Below are positions 13,701 through 25,076 of a DNA stretch of 64,000 nt, one piece after another. A program made the position numbers and the translations under genes. Within the stretch, counting starts at the first letter, position 1, and every line of letters begins with the position of its first letter. The notes under the pieces are model-generated. The model ran no database searches and was not told the DNA's origin. It worked only from the letters and a program-made list of their open reading frames with translations. Origin of the DNA: Pisaster brevispinus (taxonomy: Eukaryota; Echinodermata; Asteroidea; Forcipulatida; Asteriidae); contig JAMKCF010000029.1 of the NCBI GenBank assembly GCA_023634235.1, forward strand, positions 2,604,001 through 2,668,000, in the 5' to 3' direction.

Positions 13701-16700
13701 GATGGCTAAATTCACCTTCTTCAGAATCTGTCTCATTAGATGGAGTCATAGAATCATTGTCTGCTTGTAACTGGTTATTCTGGCTCACAGCATTAGGTGC
13801 TGAAACAGGAGGAGCTACACTGACCTCCCCTTGAGGATGTCTTACCTGAGGCTCTGTATGGAATGTTGGTGGTTTCACATCTACTAAAGTTGATTGTTCA
13901 GAGGGCGGTGTTTCTTCTACCACTCTAAATGCTTCCTCTCTTCCTACAGCATTCTCAATAATTGGACTTGGAGGTAAAGCCTGGGCCACCTTACGAGAAC
14001 TTGATTGATCAAAATTCAAGGAAAGTCCCTGTCTCAAATTGTCTGCTTTCTTTTCTGTTTCAACACTCATTCTGACATCTTGATAACTAGGAGGGTCTGC
14101 TGGCATGAAGGGAGGAGCAGGTGTACTTCCCAAGGAATGTGTTTGGTCCATGGCGTTGTTTAGATGTGATGGAGATGGAAAGCCACTCTGCTGGTTGATG
14201 TTCTTACCATACTTTTGATGGTCAGGTTGATGTCCAGGTTGTTGTTCAGGTTGTACCTTGTGAGTTCCTGTTGATGTAGACATAGCTGGTGACAATCCTT
14301 GAAGGGATGTAGTATCTGGGATGTCTCCCTTAACTACATTGGGCATTTTGACTTGTGAGTTGCTGTTATTGATTTGAGCTGAGAGGTCCTCCACTGGTCC
14401 CTTATTGACATATGGTCTGCCAGGCAATGATTGGTTGTTCCGTAATAAATTTTTGGCATTTTTACTTCTAACATCATTGGGAAGAACATTGTCTTTGATT
14501 TCTACTTTTCTTGGATTAACGTGTGTTGGTGTCAGTGACATGTTAGAATGAACACTTCCTGTTCCAGGCATAGAAGACAAATCTGGCACTGTATGTGGTG
14601 GGGTAGGGGCTGTAACTGCACTATCCTGACTGTAGAATGGATCTAATCCAAGAAGCTCATTACCTTGAGACACATTCTGTTGTGGGCGATGCTGTGATTT
14701 GACAAACTGTTCATGAAGTAGTTTAGAGACTGGACTCACTCTATCAGATGGATTATGTAGTTCTTGAACATTCAAATGTTTGGGTTTTAGCTGTGTGTGG
14801 TTATCAACTGAAGGAAATACTGGTTGGGTAAGTGGTTTATTTTTGTCTTGGGCAGACATGATACCCACTTCTTGCTCTAATGCTTCAAGATCAGCATCAG
14901 TGACTTTAACACTAGTAACATTCCCAAAACCTACAGCTGCTTTGGGTTGACTCCCACCTTTGCTAGGTTTGGAGAGAGTTGAGATGTCTGAAACAGCTTT
15001 GACTGGACTCTCTTGTGTTTTAATTTTTGTAATAATCTTGGGTCTGGCACCTTGTTTGACATACTCATGCATGAGTTCTGGTCTTAAAGGAGCTGGTGTC
15101 ATGGCTTTACTGAGAGACATTGTTGAGGTCTCTACGCCCCCTTTTTCTTGCATCACCTCTTGACCAGAATTTTTGGTTACATTTGTCTTGTCATCTTTAC
15201 CAGATTCTGTTTTCTCCAACACTCTGTCATCATTTTTATTCTTGTTTACTTCCACAGCCATATCATGTTGTCCCACACCATCATGCAGTGATTGAGATGC
15301 TAAACTTGGTTGGGCACTTCCAGTGTTTCCATTATTAACAAAAGATGACAAACTATTTGCAGGAGTATTACATGATTGAACATTATCCACGCTTGCCATA
15401 GTGTGTTGATCAGACACTAAGGGTTTGTGTAAGTCAGTGGTACCTCCAGATTGCAAAATACTGTTCATAGTATTACTGGTCCTCCCCTCAAGTGCACCAT
15501 CATCAACGCTGTATACATCAGACAACCTGTCCAGCCTACTCACTTCACTCATACTTTTTGATGATTGTTGGTGTTCATTTGACTTGCTGCTACTTTGTAT
15601 ATCCATTCTTGTATTTACTGATAATGCTGAAGAGACTGCTGGAGCAAAATCAGCCTCAGAAAGATCAATAAGAAACTCTGTTGACTTATGACCATCTTGA
15701 CTTGTCTCTGGCACTGGTAACTTGGATTGTTGACCTGTCTCTATATGATACAAACTGGTACCATTCACTATCTGTGGTGATTGTGATGTGACATACTGAT
15801 GCGGTACAGCTTTGTTAGCAGTCATAGGCTCTGGTTGTAACAAACTGGTTGAATCTGTATGAGAAACAAATCAACGACAAGTTAGTAAACTACAAGAACC
15901 ATGATTTCCCAAATGTTTTGATGTTAAATGTTCAGAACCATCTCATCATATACACATCTCCATACAATTAAGGGTTGTTGTCTGCTTTGATATGGTCAGT
16001 TGAGCACAGAACACATAAACTGCATCATCTTGGCAGAAAATATTTCTTAGTTATTGCCATTCTGTCTATTAACAGAATACAAGATTTATGAAGTATTTCA
16101 GTTTGACTCTTGATGGCATATATGACAGAATGTGTGTGCACATTCTGTGTACATGTTGGTTGATCACACAGATACTAGATACAGCACGCATGGGGATGAA
16201 CTTGTTCACTCAGCTCATGCCAAATCTGAATAATGAGTTTACATACAATCATGTACCTTTGTTTACTGGTTGATCAATAATAATACACAGTCCAAACTGA
16301 CAGCAGTCTGGTTAGTCAATTACTGCATACTGAACAGTGTTCCTACTCCACATATGTACCACCATGCATGACAGCTCTGCTCAACCTGCATAACATATTG
16401 TGTTGCTCAGTATTACTGATGACCTAAATTATAGGCTAGGTTAGCACTATGTGACTTGTATCTGATATTGTACATCACACAGCTTGACGGTTAAATTTTA
16501 CTGGTGGGATGTAGAGTAATTATGAGTCAATACCACGCAGTTGTTTATTTGACAGGCGGTGGTATTTCATCAAGCAAAATTCACAACAAAGTCCCCTCCC
16601 ATCTTATGTCTTTCTGTACATTTTACTTGCACTATACATGAACTGTACACACAAACAGTATGTAAAAACATTGTTTTAATGTAATTTACACAATGATCAT

Positions 16701-17383
16701 ATCCACATCTAGTGATTCACACAACAAACACTAAATGTACAATAATAATAAAAAATCTACCCTTAAATGAAAGAAACGAACAACCTTGAGTACAACAGAC
16801 ATACAATACAATTAACTAACGAGACAATGCATGTACAGTGTATACAAAGTTGTTCATTGTTTTACTGTTTACTGCCAACAAAATGCATCGTTAAAGATAA
16901 ATATTTACATGTAAATAATATACATGTAAATTAGCATATTCTATTTGTATGTTTTGTTCTATTTTAAGTAAGTGACACAACCAATAAAATTAAAAAAGGT
17001 TTGAGTAAAAATATCATGGATGTTATCTTTGTAGTCCTTGTGTGTATACATCGTGCACATTGTGTACATTGGACATTGTACTTGCCATTGACATAACAGC
17101 TGGTTACAAAGTACCACACACAATTATACAAAAATATGCACAAAAGGCTCAGGATTAATATAATAAAAGAGGATCTACGAGGCGTCAATGTTCACAATGG
17201 CCTGACCACATGAATAATGATGTTCATTTCAACATACATGATTATGTACATTGTACAAGCTTGATAGAAGAATAACAAGATGCTGTACATGTAGCTAGAT
17301 GATTATTAACACTGACCTTCATTACGTTCAAACTGATCCAGAATGCTGTCTAAATCTGATGCTGCAGCTAAGAACGAATCCAT
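3598..17383 (-). CDS. ZFYVE9/ZFYVE16-like: SARA/endofin-family FYVE zinc-finger protein (complete, 15 coding exons)
   Basis: Coding exons, minus strand: 17383-17317, 15854-13555, 13276-13177, 12499-12296, 12107-11868, 11530-11477, 10773-10705, 10140-9976, 9591-9367, 8243-8161, 7443-7339, 6538-6388, 5745-5502, 4808-4544, 3750-3598. Every junction is GT-AG, phases agree, and the total of 4425 nt gives 1474 residues, close to the usual family size of about 1400-1550. The start [18 protein letters not shown] resembles the N-terminus of vertebrate endofin. Order seen: long Ser/Gln/Pro-rich linker (about 23-755), FYVE finger (about 757-820), polyglutamine, a KVRF segment (899-902), and the conserved SARA C-terminal domain (about 989-1474) with stretches such as [13 protein letters not shown] and SNEHV. 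Known for the family: the FYVE finger binds PI3P on early endosomes, and SARA/endofin bring SMADs and PP1 to TGF-beta/BMP receptors. Here the endosomal role is inference. The gene predates or is outside the vertebrate ZFYVE9/ZFYVE16 split, so one symbol cannot be chosen. An AG at 17438-17437 suggests a further 5' UTR exon upstream. Confidence 0.93.
4302..4430. repeat. Dispersed repeat copy in the last intron of the SARA/endofin-like gene
   Basis: CAAGTTCAAAGCTGACTT, then TTGAACTTTCACAAAGATCA, then AAGGTCACTTG. It is similar to 63497-63620, where the same blocks appear in the same order and orientation. The family is unknown to me. Confidence 0.6.
5805..5995 (+). repeat. tRNA-derived SINE (5' part), family A
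   Basis: The head GTCATGGCCGAGTGGTCAAG is like a tRNA-Leu/Ser 5' half (A box), followed by a decayed B box and a body with ATGGGACGTAAAGCCATAGG. The same body is at 12625-12898, 26425-26690 and 38105-38240. Confidence 0.7.
6585..7137. repeat. About 61-bp minisatellite in intron 11 of the SARA/endofin-like gene, nine copies
   Basis: The unit contains GGAAATATTTCTATGGAAGA, then TTGGTATTGGTATAAACTTT, then AGAATCAGTGAGCTTTCAGA. It lies wholly inside the intron between coding exons 11 and 12 and does not touch the splice sites. Confidence 0.92.
9781..9862 (+). repeat. tRNA-like SINE head
   Basis: TGGTCTAGTGGTAAGACATC matches an internal A box and GGTTCGAATCC a B box at normal spacing. The ends do not pair as an acceptor stem, so this is a tRNA-derived SINE rather than a tRNA gene. 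Confidence 0.6.
10246..10450. repeat. GAGTAC/AGTACC-rich repeat in an intron
   Basis: About 15 copies of AGTAC-type words in 200 bases, with irregular spacing (for example GCAGTACTTGAGTACCAG). The sequence looks like a degenerated simple repeat. Confidence 0.55.
11868..12107 (-). CDS. Exon 5: KVRF (PP1-docking-like) segment
   Basis: The exon begins [23 protein letters not shown] at residues 899-902 fits the RVxF consensus used to dock the PP1 catalytic subunit, and the surrounding pattern [V][RW]F[SA]DG is conserved in SARA/endofin. PP1 recruitment is established for Drosophila Sara and vertebrate endofin; that it happens here is inference. The exon joins in phase 1 at both ends. Confidence 0.88.
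12296..12499 (-). CDS. Exon 4: polyglutamine exon between FYVE and the KVRF segment
   Basis: Residues 823-890. The exon contains a run of 16 glutamines (12408-12455), one histidine, then 8 glutamines (12381-12404), encoded by mixed CAA and CAG codons, followed by a Ser-rich stretch. The acceptor AG is 12501-12500 and the donor GT is 12295-12294. In vertebrate family members this position just after the FYVE finger is the SMAD-interacting region; a polyQ insert there is not something I know from vertebrate SARA or endofin. Confidence 0.87.
12381..12455 (-). repeat. CAA/CAG polyglutamine tract, coding
   Basis: Eight plus sixteen Gln codons separated by one His codon in exon 4 of the SARA/endofin-like gene. 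Mixed CAA and CAG codons should limit slippage. Confidence 0.95.
12625..12898 (+). repeat. tRNA-derived SINE, family A, near full length
   Basis: Decayed tRNA-like head (GTGGTTGAGTGATCTAATGC), body with ATGGGACATAAAGCCATAGA and TGTGTTGTGTAATG, and a tail ending near GTGTACCTTTACAAGGTAC. It lies in the intron between coding exons 3 and 4. Confidence 0.7.
13177..13276 (-). CDS. Exon 3: second half of the FYVE finger
   Basis: The exon reads [19 protein letters not shown] and then EARVC and ISC, which supplies the remaining zinc-ligand cysteines and the RVC motif. With exon 2 this gives all three FYVE signature motifs (WxxD, R+HHCR and RVC), so PI3P binding is expected to be intact. It begins in phase 0 and ends in phase 1. 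Confidence 0.92.
13555..15854 (-). CDS. Large exon 2 of the SARA/endofin-like gene: disordered linker and first half of the FYVE finger
   Basis: This 2300-nt exon encodes residues 23-789. Most of it is low-complexity Ser/Gln/Thr/Pro sequence without recognisable folds, as in the family. The end carries the FYVE signature pieces WVPD and [12 protein letters not shown] with four of the eight zinc-ligand cysteines. The exon opens after acceptor AG at 15856-15855, completing a split GAT codon. It ends at AAG before donor GT at 13554-13553. A single unusually long exon upstream of the FYVE domain is consistent with a fast-evolving scaffold region. Confidence 0.9.
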
Positions 17384-17436
17384 TTTACTCAGTGTCGTCT
17401 GGATTGAATGATGTCTTCATGCACTAACAAGTCACA

Positions 17437-20400
17437 CTAGAGAAAATTAGAGATAAAAGTAACCAGTTAGAGGAATATTACTTAAGAGTAATTCAATGGT
17501 CATGGAAACTCTTGCATTTGGAGAGTTTCTTAAAGTTTGTTAAACATTTTAAAGAACCTAGAGGTTTCACATTGTTTTGTTTTTGACTCTGGTAGCATAA
17601 TTTTTTTACACATTACAAACAAGCATCATGGAAATTATGCCAGGTTATGATCTCACGATCAACACAATCATTTTGAAATCATTGTGAAGTTAAGAGTTCA
17701 AATGTTTTGGAACAAGGTGGTGACATTAATCATGAAAAAAAAAAGTTTGAATTTGCCTTTCTACATTTAAACTGTATTAATCATCATCACATTTAAGTGT
17801 CTTGGACATAACACCATGAACACTGAGTAAAGCTATTTTGACCCATTTGTCAATTAATGTTAAGCACCAGAAAGCAGGAACTTCATGTAGTTTTAAAATG
17901 CTCAGAGGGAATTTATGCAAATCAATGTATATTTTTGAAACAGCTTTCAACTTATACGACTGTATTAATTATAATTTAATGTAATGAACATTACACTAGG
18001 TACCACATCGTCACGTCATACGAGTGACACTTAAAAATGTTTCCCATATTTTTCATACAAAATGCTCCTTTTGTGGATTTCTTTGCTGTAGATTTGTTGG
18101 ACAGCACAAAATCAGCAGCTGAGTTTAGCAGCAGTTTAAATAACCATGTGATACATGTACAACCAATATAACAATGTCCGCTGGTGACTGACAAAACCTG
18201 TCACTCTTTTGAAAACTTAATTTAATAATTTAAATATTTACATGTACTTATTTCTTGGAATTCAAAGACAAATGACCAACAGCTGTAGCTGAAAGGGTCA
18301 CTTAACAATGGCAACAATATAATAACATAAAAAGACAAAATATGTAAGCCAAGACATCTTATTTGCAACAAATTAGGACATTTCTTTAGGCTAATTTAAG
18401 GGACTGACAGAATCAGTGATATCTACATGTATGGCCCATGTCGGCAGTGGAAATATGTAAAAAAAGATTGACTCTTGAGATTTGTTATACATTTTTCTCA
18501 AAATAAGCTTTATTCAATACTCTTGGTGTACATAGAAACTAAACAGCCTAAAATGTCATGGATATTACATGCCTTAGTAATAGATCTTTATCATACTACA
18601 CCCATCCAAGTCAGTGTGACATTGAGTGGGCAAGTACCCTGTTGTATGTATATGTAATGGAATGTGTGAGTATAATACATTTATTTCTACCTCCATGGTT
18701 TAACCATGGAAACTGGGCAAGTACAAAATGTATTCACATCATGGTTTTATGTATGTACATGTACTGTACACATGTACATGTACATGTACATGTACATGTA
18801 ATGAAATGTGTGTACAATACATTTATTTCTACAACCATAGAAACTGGGCAAGTGCAGCTGTACTATAATGTAAGATGCATTGAATCATCCACTTACATCT
18901 ACATAGTGTGTGTTTGTAGTATGTGTGAATTTCAGGACTCATCAAACGTTGGAATGAGAGTACAATGTTTGGATGTGCTATTATGATACCCCTTATTCAC
19001 TATGGTTTGGTCCAAGGTTCAGCTTCCTTCCTTGCCAGGTCAGTGACTTGTGAAGATAGGACATCTGTTTTATTTCCCATAAATAGGGATCTTTTTAACC
19101 AACCTTTTCCATGGAATAAAACCCTCTGAACACAGTTCCTTTTGTTCATTCATCAAGTGCACATGCAGCATGGCCCAGTTATTAACAATGTCTTTCTAAT
19201 CAATCACATTCCTTTAGTTTTATGTAGTTTTTACAGGTCTGGCCAGGGAATGTAAGGCTAGGGTGAGAATGCTTTTTGGTTGAGGCCAGACAACAAGTGT
19301 CGGAAGGGCTGAAGTTTGGGCACATTTGGGGTTATTGGTGCCCTGCATGCTAGCACAAAACCTGAGTAAGTTCAAGAGTAGGGGGGCTTTAGTTCTAAGA
19401 ACATTTATTGATTTGCTTTTAATTCTAGTTTTGTGTCAGCCACAGGTTAATTTTACAATGCATTTGTTGATATAATGTATAAGGGCCTACATGTACAGTA
19501 CAGTTTTGGTACTTGGGCTGTTAGTTGTGAATTCATGCAAAGCAAGTTTATACTCAAGTAAGCATCCAGAGCTCAGTTCTGACTTGTAGTTTACTTTTCC
19601 AACTTTAACAATCAGTTTTGAGTTTGCTACTGTACATCATAGCGCAATGGGTTAAATTATGTTGTTCTTAGAGACTGTTAACACTACAAGACTGCCAATT
19701 CTTGGATAAAATGAGTTTATGGTTCCACTAACCATACATGTGCTGGAGCATTTACATGTGTATGTACCCACAGTTACTGTGATCTAAGCCAGTCTGGATA
19801 CAACCATCATGATCAACAAGGTTCAAGAAGAAAGACCTTCAAGGCCAGACACACGTTGAAGTCACAATAAAAGCAAACATACATCAAGTGTATAGCCTTG
19901 CAGGATATTACACACTTCTTTTCCTTCCTGCTGTATCAAATGTTTGTATACTGAGTTGAGTATTCTGTTTATTGGCCAACATTTTGTTCCTCCAATTCAA
20001 GATATATGTAGTGTTTGTTTGTGACTAAGAATTAAGATGCACTATATGGTATGCATGATGACTGACAGATCTTCTACCACTTGAAAAATATTAATATTAA
20101 ATATGATATCTGTAAAAACAAAAAAATTGCAGATCAAGGAAATATGAGGTACGTGTATGCATAATTGCTTTCAAAAGCTATCAACAATGCTTAAAATAGA
20201 TCCTGTATGTGTAACAACTTCTATGTAAAATTAAATATAAAATAACCCAACCCGCCAGTATTTATGTACAACTGTGTTTATTACTGTTCAAAAACACATT
20301 TCCAATAAGTTTAAAATTGAACATCACTGACCATTTGTTTTTAACCTTCATATATTTAAAGTGAATAATGTCAAATGTATATTTGTAAGAAAGAATACAA

Positions 20401-22051
20401 TGAACATCTCATTTGACAACAGCTCAGCTTCATGCAATGTACATTGTGTGACCTTGACACAGTTATGTACATGTATACTTATTTATGTACAGTATAGAAA
20501 TTTACAATTTAGATTACATTACAACTGTACACGTACTAAAGTTTACGCGTTGCCAACACTGAGAATTTCGGATACACTTTCATCCATTGTATGTACACGA
20601 AAAGAAAACTCACTGTAATTATAATGTCCAAATATGATTTAATATGTAGTAAAGTACCGGTACATAATTTAGGTATGCTCCAGTCAGTTTGGTCATAGTG
20701 CATTGGGCAGTCACAAAGAAGGACATTGGTAAAGTGTATGCTGAATCCGAGTACTGAAGCAGGTGATGAATACAGAGTGCAACTCCATTCCATCAATTCT
20801 TGTTAATTCTTTTATTCCTGCGCACCATCAGAGACCTGAGTTTTCTTCCACATCGTAATAGATTTTCTATCACAACCAGTTTTCAAATATTCCCAAGGTA
20901 GTTCCATGTATACTCCTCAAACTGCTAGTTATATTGCTTGTGGAAGTGTTCTGTAGGATATTTATATTAATCTATTTCAGGTACGTAACTAACTACTATG
21001 AGGAGACTGCGGATTTATGGTCATTCATTTTACATCATTTAAATTACGCTGTATGTCCTGTACTAGTGTTTTCTGCCACTACTGGGAGGCAAGTTATACG
21101 CTCACAAACAAGCTACATGTGTATGTTTGTTTTTAGTTGCATACAATCAATGATCAAAGATTCTAGATATGTGAATGTCAATGAATGTGAGGAAAAGTGC
21201 TTAACAAGAATGGGGGTGCATTATTGTCTGATAGTTACCTCTTGTAGCATACAGTACCTGCACATACATGTATTAGACATATGATCCTATTGAAACTACA
21301 TGTAGTGGCAAAGGAGTGTGTGGTAGTCCACTAACAACAGTAAACGTTTGAGGTAATTTGCAAGCGAACTATCCAACTCTCATATTAGATAAACACGTTT
21401 TTATGGAAAAATGCAATGAGGAAATGTAACTTGTCACAATACTTGGAACCATGACAGTCATGAATAAAGTTAGCTAGCTTCCTTTTGGCTGCTCTGTCTA
21501 TGACAAACCAGAACACTAACTCTATCTCTCTTCAACAAATTTAAGGAGACATGATTCTTCCTCCACTGATAATGCTGGTATGACACGTTTACTGGTACAG
21601 TCCTCAGTCCAACAGAATCAAATCAAACATGCGGTTGGATTTTGATGGGTTTGAGGTGATTAGGGTAGACATCAATGACGTTCAAATTAGTGAGCGACTG
21701 GGGCTGTATTTCATGGTGCCACTTACCACTGAATTCTGCACAAACAATGCAAGGAATGTTGTGCTTTACCAGGACAGGGGTGCTAAAAGCCTTATTGCAA
21801 ATTATATGGAAAGCAACACGATGAAATGGACCATGGGTGACAGAGATAGTGACGAAGAGTTCTGAATATGTAAAAACAATTACAACTAGTACTAGTGATG
21901 TTCTGACGTTTTTAAGTTAAAGTGGCTCTGCATTCTATAGATTCCCACATAAAAATCTAGTACCTCCATCACCATGGAGGCCTCCATCACTGTGGAGGTA
22001 CTTCCATCACCATAGAAGTAACTTAATCACCACAGAGATAACTCCATCACT
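17437..22051. other. Upstream flank or 5' introns of the SARA/endofin-like gene
   Basis: AT-rich DNA with ACATGTA runs, including a CATGTA tract at about 18761-18800. There are no convincing exons. It may contain the non-coding first exon(s) and promoter, which cannot be placed. Confidence 0.4.
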
Positions 22052-22960
22052 GTGGGGTGTGGTACACTGTACCTCCATCTCCATGGTGGTACCTCCATCA
22101 CCATGGTGGTACCTCCATCACCATGGTGGTACCTCCATCACCATGGTGGTTCCTCCTTCATCACAATGGTGGTACCTCCTTCATCAACATGGTGGTACCT
22201 TCTTCATCCCCATGGTGGTACATCCATCTCCATGGAGGTACCTCCAACACCATGGGGGTACCTCCATCACCATGGGGGTATCTTCATCACCATGGGGGTA
22301 TCTTCATCACCACGGAGGTACCTCCATCACTTTGGAGGTACCTCCATCACCTTGGAGGTACCTCCATCACCATGGAGGTACCTCCAAAACCATGGAGGAA
22401 CCTCCAACACCATGGAGGCACCTCCATCACCATGGAGGCACCTCCATCACCATGGAGGCACCTCCATCACCATGGAGGAACCTCCAACACCATGGAGGAA
22501 CCTCCAACACCACGGAGGAACCTCCATCACCTTGGAGGTATCTCCATCACCTTGGAGGTACCTCCATCACCTTGGAGGTACCTCCATCACCTTGGAGGTA
22601 CCTCCATCACCTTGGAGGTACCTCCATCACCATGGAGGTACCTCCAAAACCCTGGAGGAACCTCCAACACCATGGAGGTACCTCCAAAACCATGGAGGTA
22701 CCTCCAACACCATGGAGGAACCTCCATCACCTTGGAGGTACCTCCATCACCATGGAGGCACCTCCATCACCTTGGAGGTACCTCCATCACCATGGAGGCA
22801 TCTCCATCACCATGGAGGCACCTCCATCACCATGGAGGCACCTCCATTTACCGTGAAGGTACCTCCATTTACCGTGAAGGTACCTCCAATTACCGTGAAG
22901 GTGCCTCCATTTACCATGAAGATACCTCCATTTACCATGAAGGTACCTCCATCACCAAAA
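21960..22960. repeat. 20-bp palindromic minisatellite, roughly 48 units
   Basis: Unit close to ACCTCCATCACCATGGAGGT, in which ACCTCCAT pairs with ATGGAGGT around a 4-base loop. The period is 20 and stop codons are absent, so all three forward frames stay open for more than 260 codons. It is not coding. Confidence 0.95.
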
Positions 22961-23567
22961 CAACCCTGGGGTCAAGCTAAGACTAGAGGTAAGTGAAAAC
23001 ATTGAGCTGGTTTAGACCGACGACCCGCTCGTAGGGCATACGCCTTGAATTTTTTATCAGTTTAAGCTAAAGAAAAAATGGGCCCAGAGGTGTGGCTAAG
23101 GATTAGTGGGACTACCCCTGCAATACTCCTAGAACTATGGAGGTTTCGTTTCACTATCATCTCCACGAACCTCATAGAGTGACATGTACAAAATCCTATT
23201 TGAAACTTTTTGCCCTTAACATTTACATGCCTGCCTACACTACAGCATTTTTTTAAAATCCAATCTTGCCAAATTGAGGTTGTTGTTTTTTTTTGATTTG
23301 TACTCTCATTCATTGAGAGTCCAGAAAATTGCTGGTCCAGAAAATCCACTCAGCAAAAAAACCTGCAAAAAAATCGTTAAATTCTCACCATTTTTCAGAA
23401 TCCTCGCCTTTCGGTAACAAATAATATGGCTGCTCTGGTCAGAAATCAAGGTGTTCTGCGGTTTTCAAGCTATTTCGTTAGGTCTTTTTGTCACTTTGGG
23501 GAATTTTTTGTGGTTTGGTGTGGTGAGAATCATAGCAAATTGGGGTTCAGAAATGGGTATACAATAG

Positions 23568-24222
23568 ACCCAGTAAGTGGGGCGCTGTACTCCTTTTTCA
23601 AAATGTTCACATCTTCGGACGTATTAGCGCCCCAACGGATTGTTGTAGATCAATCCGTCCCGACACAGCCATCTCTCATACACCTGGCTAGTCGGGTGCC
23701 CGGCCTACCGTGTCATCGCAGCAAGCGGTAGATCATGTACTTGCAGTGCCTGTAAAAAACTGTAACCAGGCTTTTATAAACAGCCGTTGATTGAATCCAC
23801 TGTGCATGATCTACCGCTTGCCGCAACAACGCTGTAGGCAGGGCACCCAACATGCCCAACTAGACAGGTAGGCCTATTTATAGACCGTATTGAACAACCC
23901 CTTTGTTGCTATGAAAGTCGCCATCTTGTAGGGCAAACTGTATGCGCGTCTTAACGCGTACATCAATGAAGCAAGCAGTAGCGTTCCCGGTTTGATTTCT
24001 ACGGCACATGCACGCACACCATCATGCACACGCTAGACGCCATGTTGTAGGGCAGATATTTGAATGGTGACGTCATATATTCAATACGGTCTATAGACTG
24101 TATGACTGAGAGATGGCTGTGTCGGACGGATGATCTACCATTCGCTGGGGCGCTAGTAGTAGTAGTACAACCGAAGATGTCAAAATTTCGAAAAAAGGAG
24201 TACAGTGCCCCAGTAACTGGGT
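23568..24222. mobile_element. Nested foldback DNA elements (outer inverted repeats about 130 bp)
   Basis: The outer left arm starts near 23571 with AGTAAGTGGGGCGCTGTACT. The right arm ends near 24220 with its complement (AGTACAGTGCCCCAGTAACT). A second stem pairs about 23660-23742 (GCGGTAGATCATG) with 23805-23875. A third pairs about 23880-23937 (TATAGACCGTATTGAA) with 24040-24098. No transposase frame is seen. The 63080-63200 segment shares the outer end. Confidence 0.7.
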
Positions 24223-24618
24223 CACATTACGTACACACACTTCTGTCAAAACTATCGAGTATCGACTATCGACTATCGTTGACGTTGTATTTATTGTAAC
24301 TCACTGTCAAGTCAAGACTGTGATAACAGTTTGAGTTTATATACTAAAAAAAAGTGTTTAGAATCGGTATAACATTCGCGCTATGAAACCCCATATATGA
24401 TCACAAGACGGATCAGGCTACTCCAGTACCGGATTCGGGCGACATTTAACCAACAAAACTCACCTGCAATTACCACTGCTGCACCAGCCATGACATCATC
24501 AGCGGCAGTCACTCCACTGTATCGGTACGTGTATGTACAGTACATATACATGAACGTCGAGAAGTGATTATGCACATTGAATGCGGATCTTGGATTACAT
24601 ACATGGGTATTGTACACA

Positions 24619-24826
24619 TTCGCTCGGCCCCAGCGGCCTATCCAGGACCGCTGGGATGGGCTAATCAGCTTGCACAGATTCTTGTTCAGGAAGTACGTCT
24701 TGCGTGCAGTGCTTGCAGTGTGAGTGTGATGCATGATGGGACTGAGCATTAACCAATGAGCGTGCTTGATACGTTTGCCCATCCCAGCGCCTTTGGTTTT
24801 AAGGCAAGGCGCTGGGGACGAGCGAA
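24619..24826 (+). mobile_element. 208-bp MITE, copy 1, with perfect 9-bp target duplication
   Basis: The ends TTCGCTCGGCCCCAGCGGCC and GGCGCTGGGGACGAGCGAA form imperfect terminal inverted repeats. Flanking TTGTACACA at 24610-24618 and 24827-24835 is identical. A 9-bp duplication and non-coding interior fit a Mutator-like (MULE) MITE, which is inference. Confidence 0.88.
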
Positions 24827-24859
24827 TTGTACACACTGACGACACAGCTGTACTTTTGT

Positions 24860-25067
24860 TTCGCTCGTCCCCAGCGCCTTGCCTTCAAACCAAAGGCGCT
24901 GGGATGGGCAAACGTATCAAGCACGCTCATTGGTTAATGCTCAGTCCCATCATGCATCACACCCACACTGCAAGCACTGCACGCATGGCGTACTTTCTGA
25001 ACAAGAATCTGTGCAAGCTGATTAGCCCATCCCAGCGGTCCTGGATAGGCCGCTGGGGCCGAGCGAA
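24860..25067 (-). mobile_element. 208-bp MITE, copy 2, inverted
   Basis: Same element as copy 1 in the opposite orientation. It is flanked by its own perfect 9-bp duplication TACTTTTGT (24851-24859 and 25068-25076), so it is an independent insertion 33 bp from copy 1. Confidence 0.88.
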
Positions 25068-25076
25068 TACTTTTGT

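Noticed and set aside
21629..21865. 78-codon open frame (MRLDFDGFEVIRVDINDVQI...)
   Set aside because: It has fair amino-acid composition but no recognisable family, no splice partners and no strong initiation context. It could be part of a repeat, so it was left out as a gene.
22052..22996. Three overlapping open frames of 265-314 codons
   Set aside because: They are the three phases of a 20-bp stop-free tandem repeat, with no splice context or non-repeat coding sequence.
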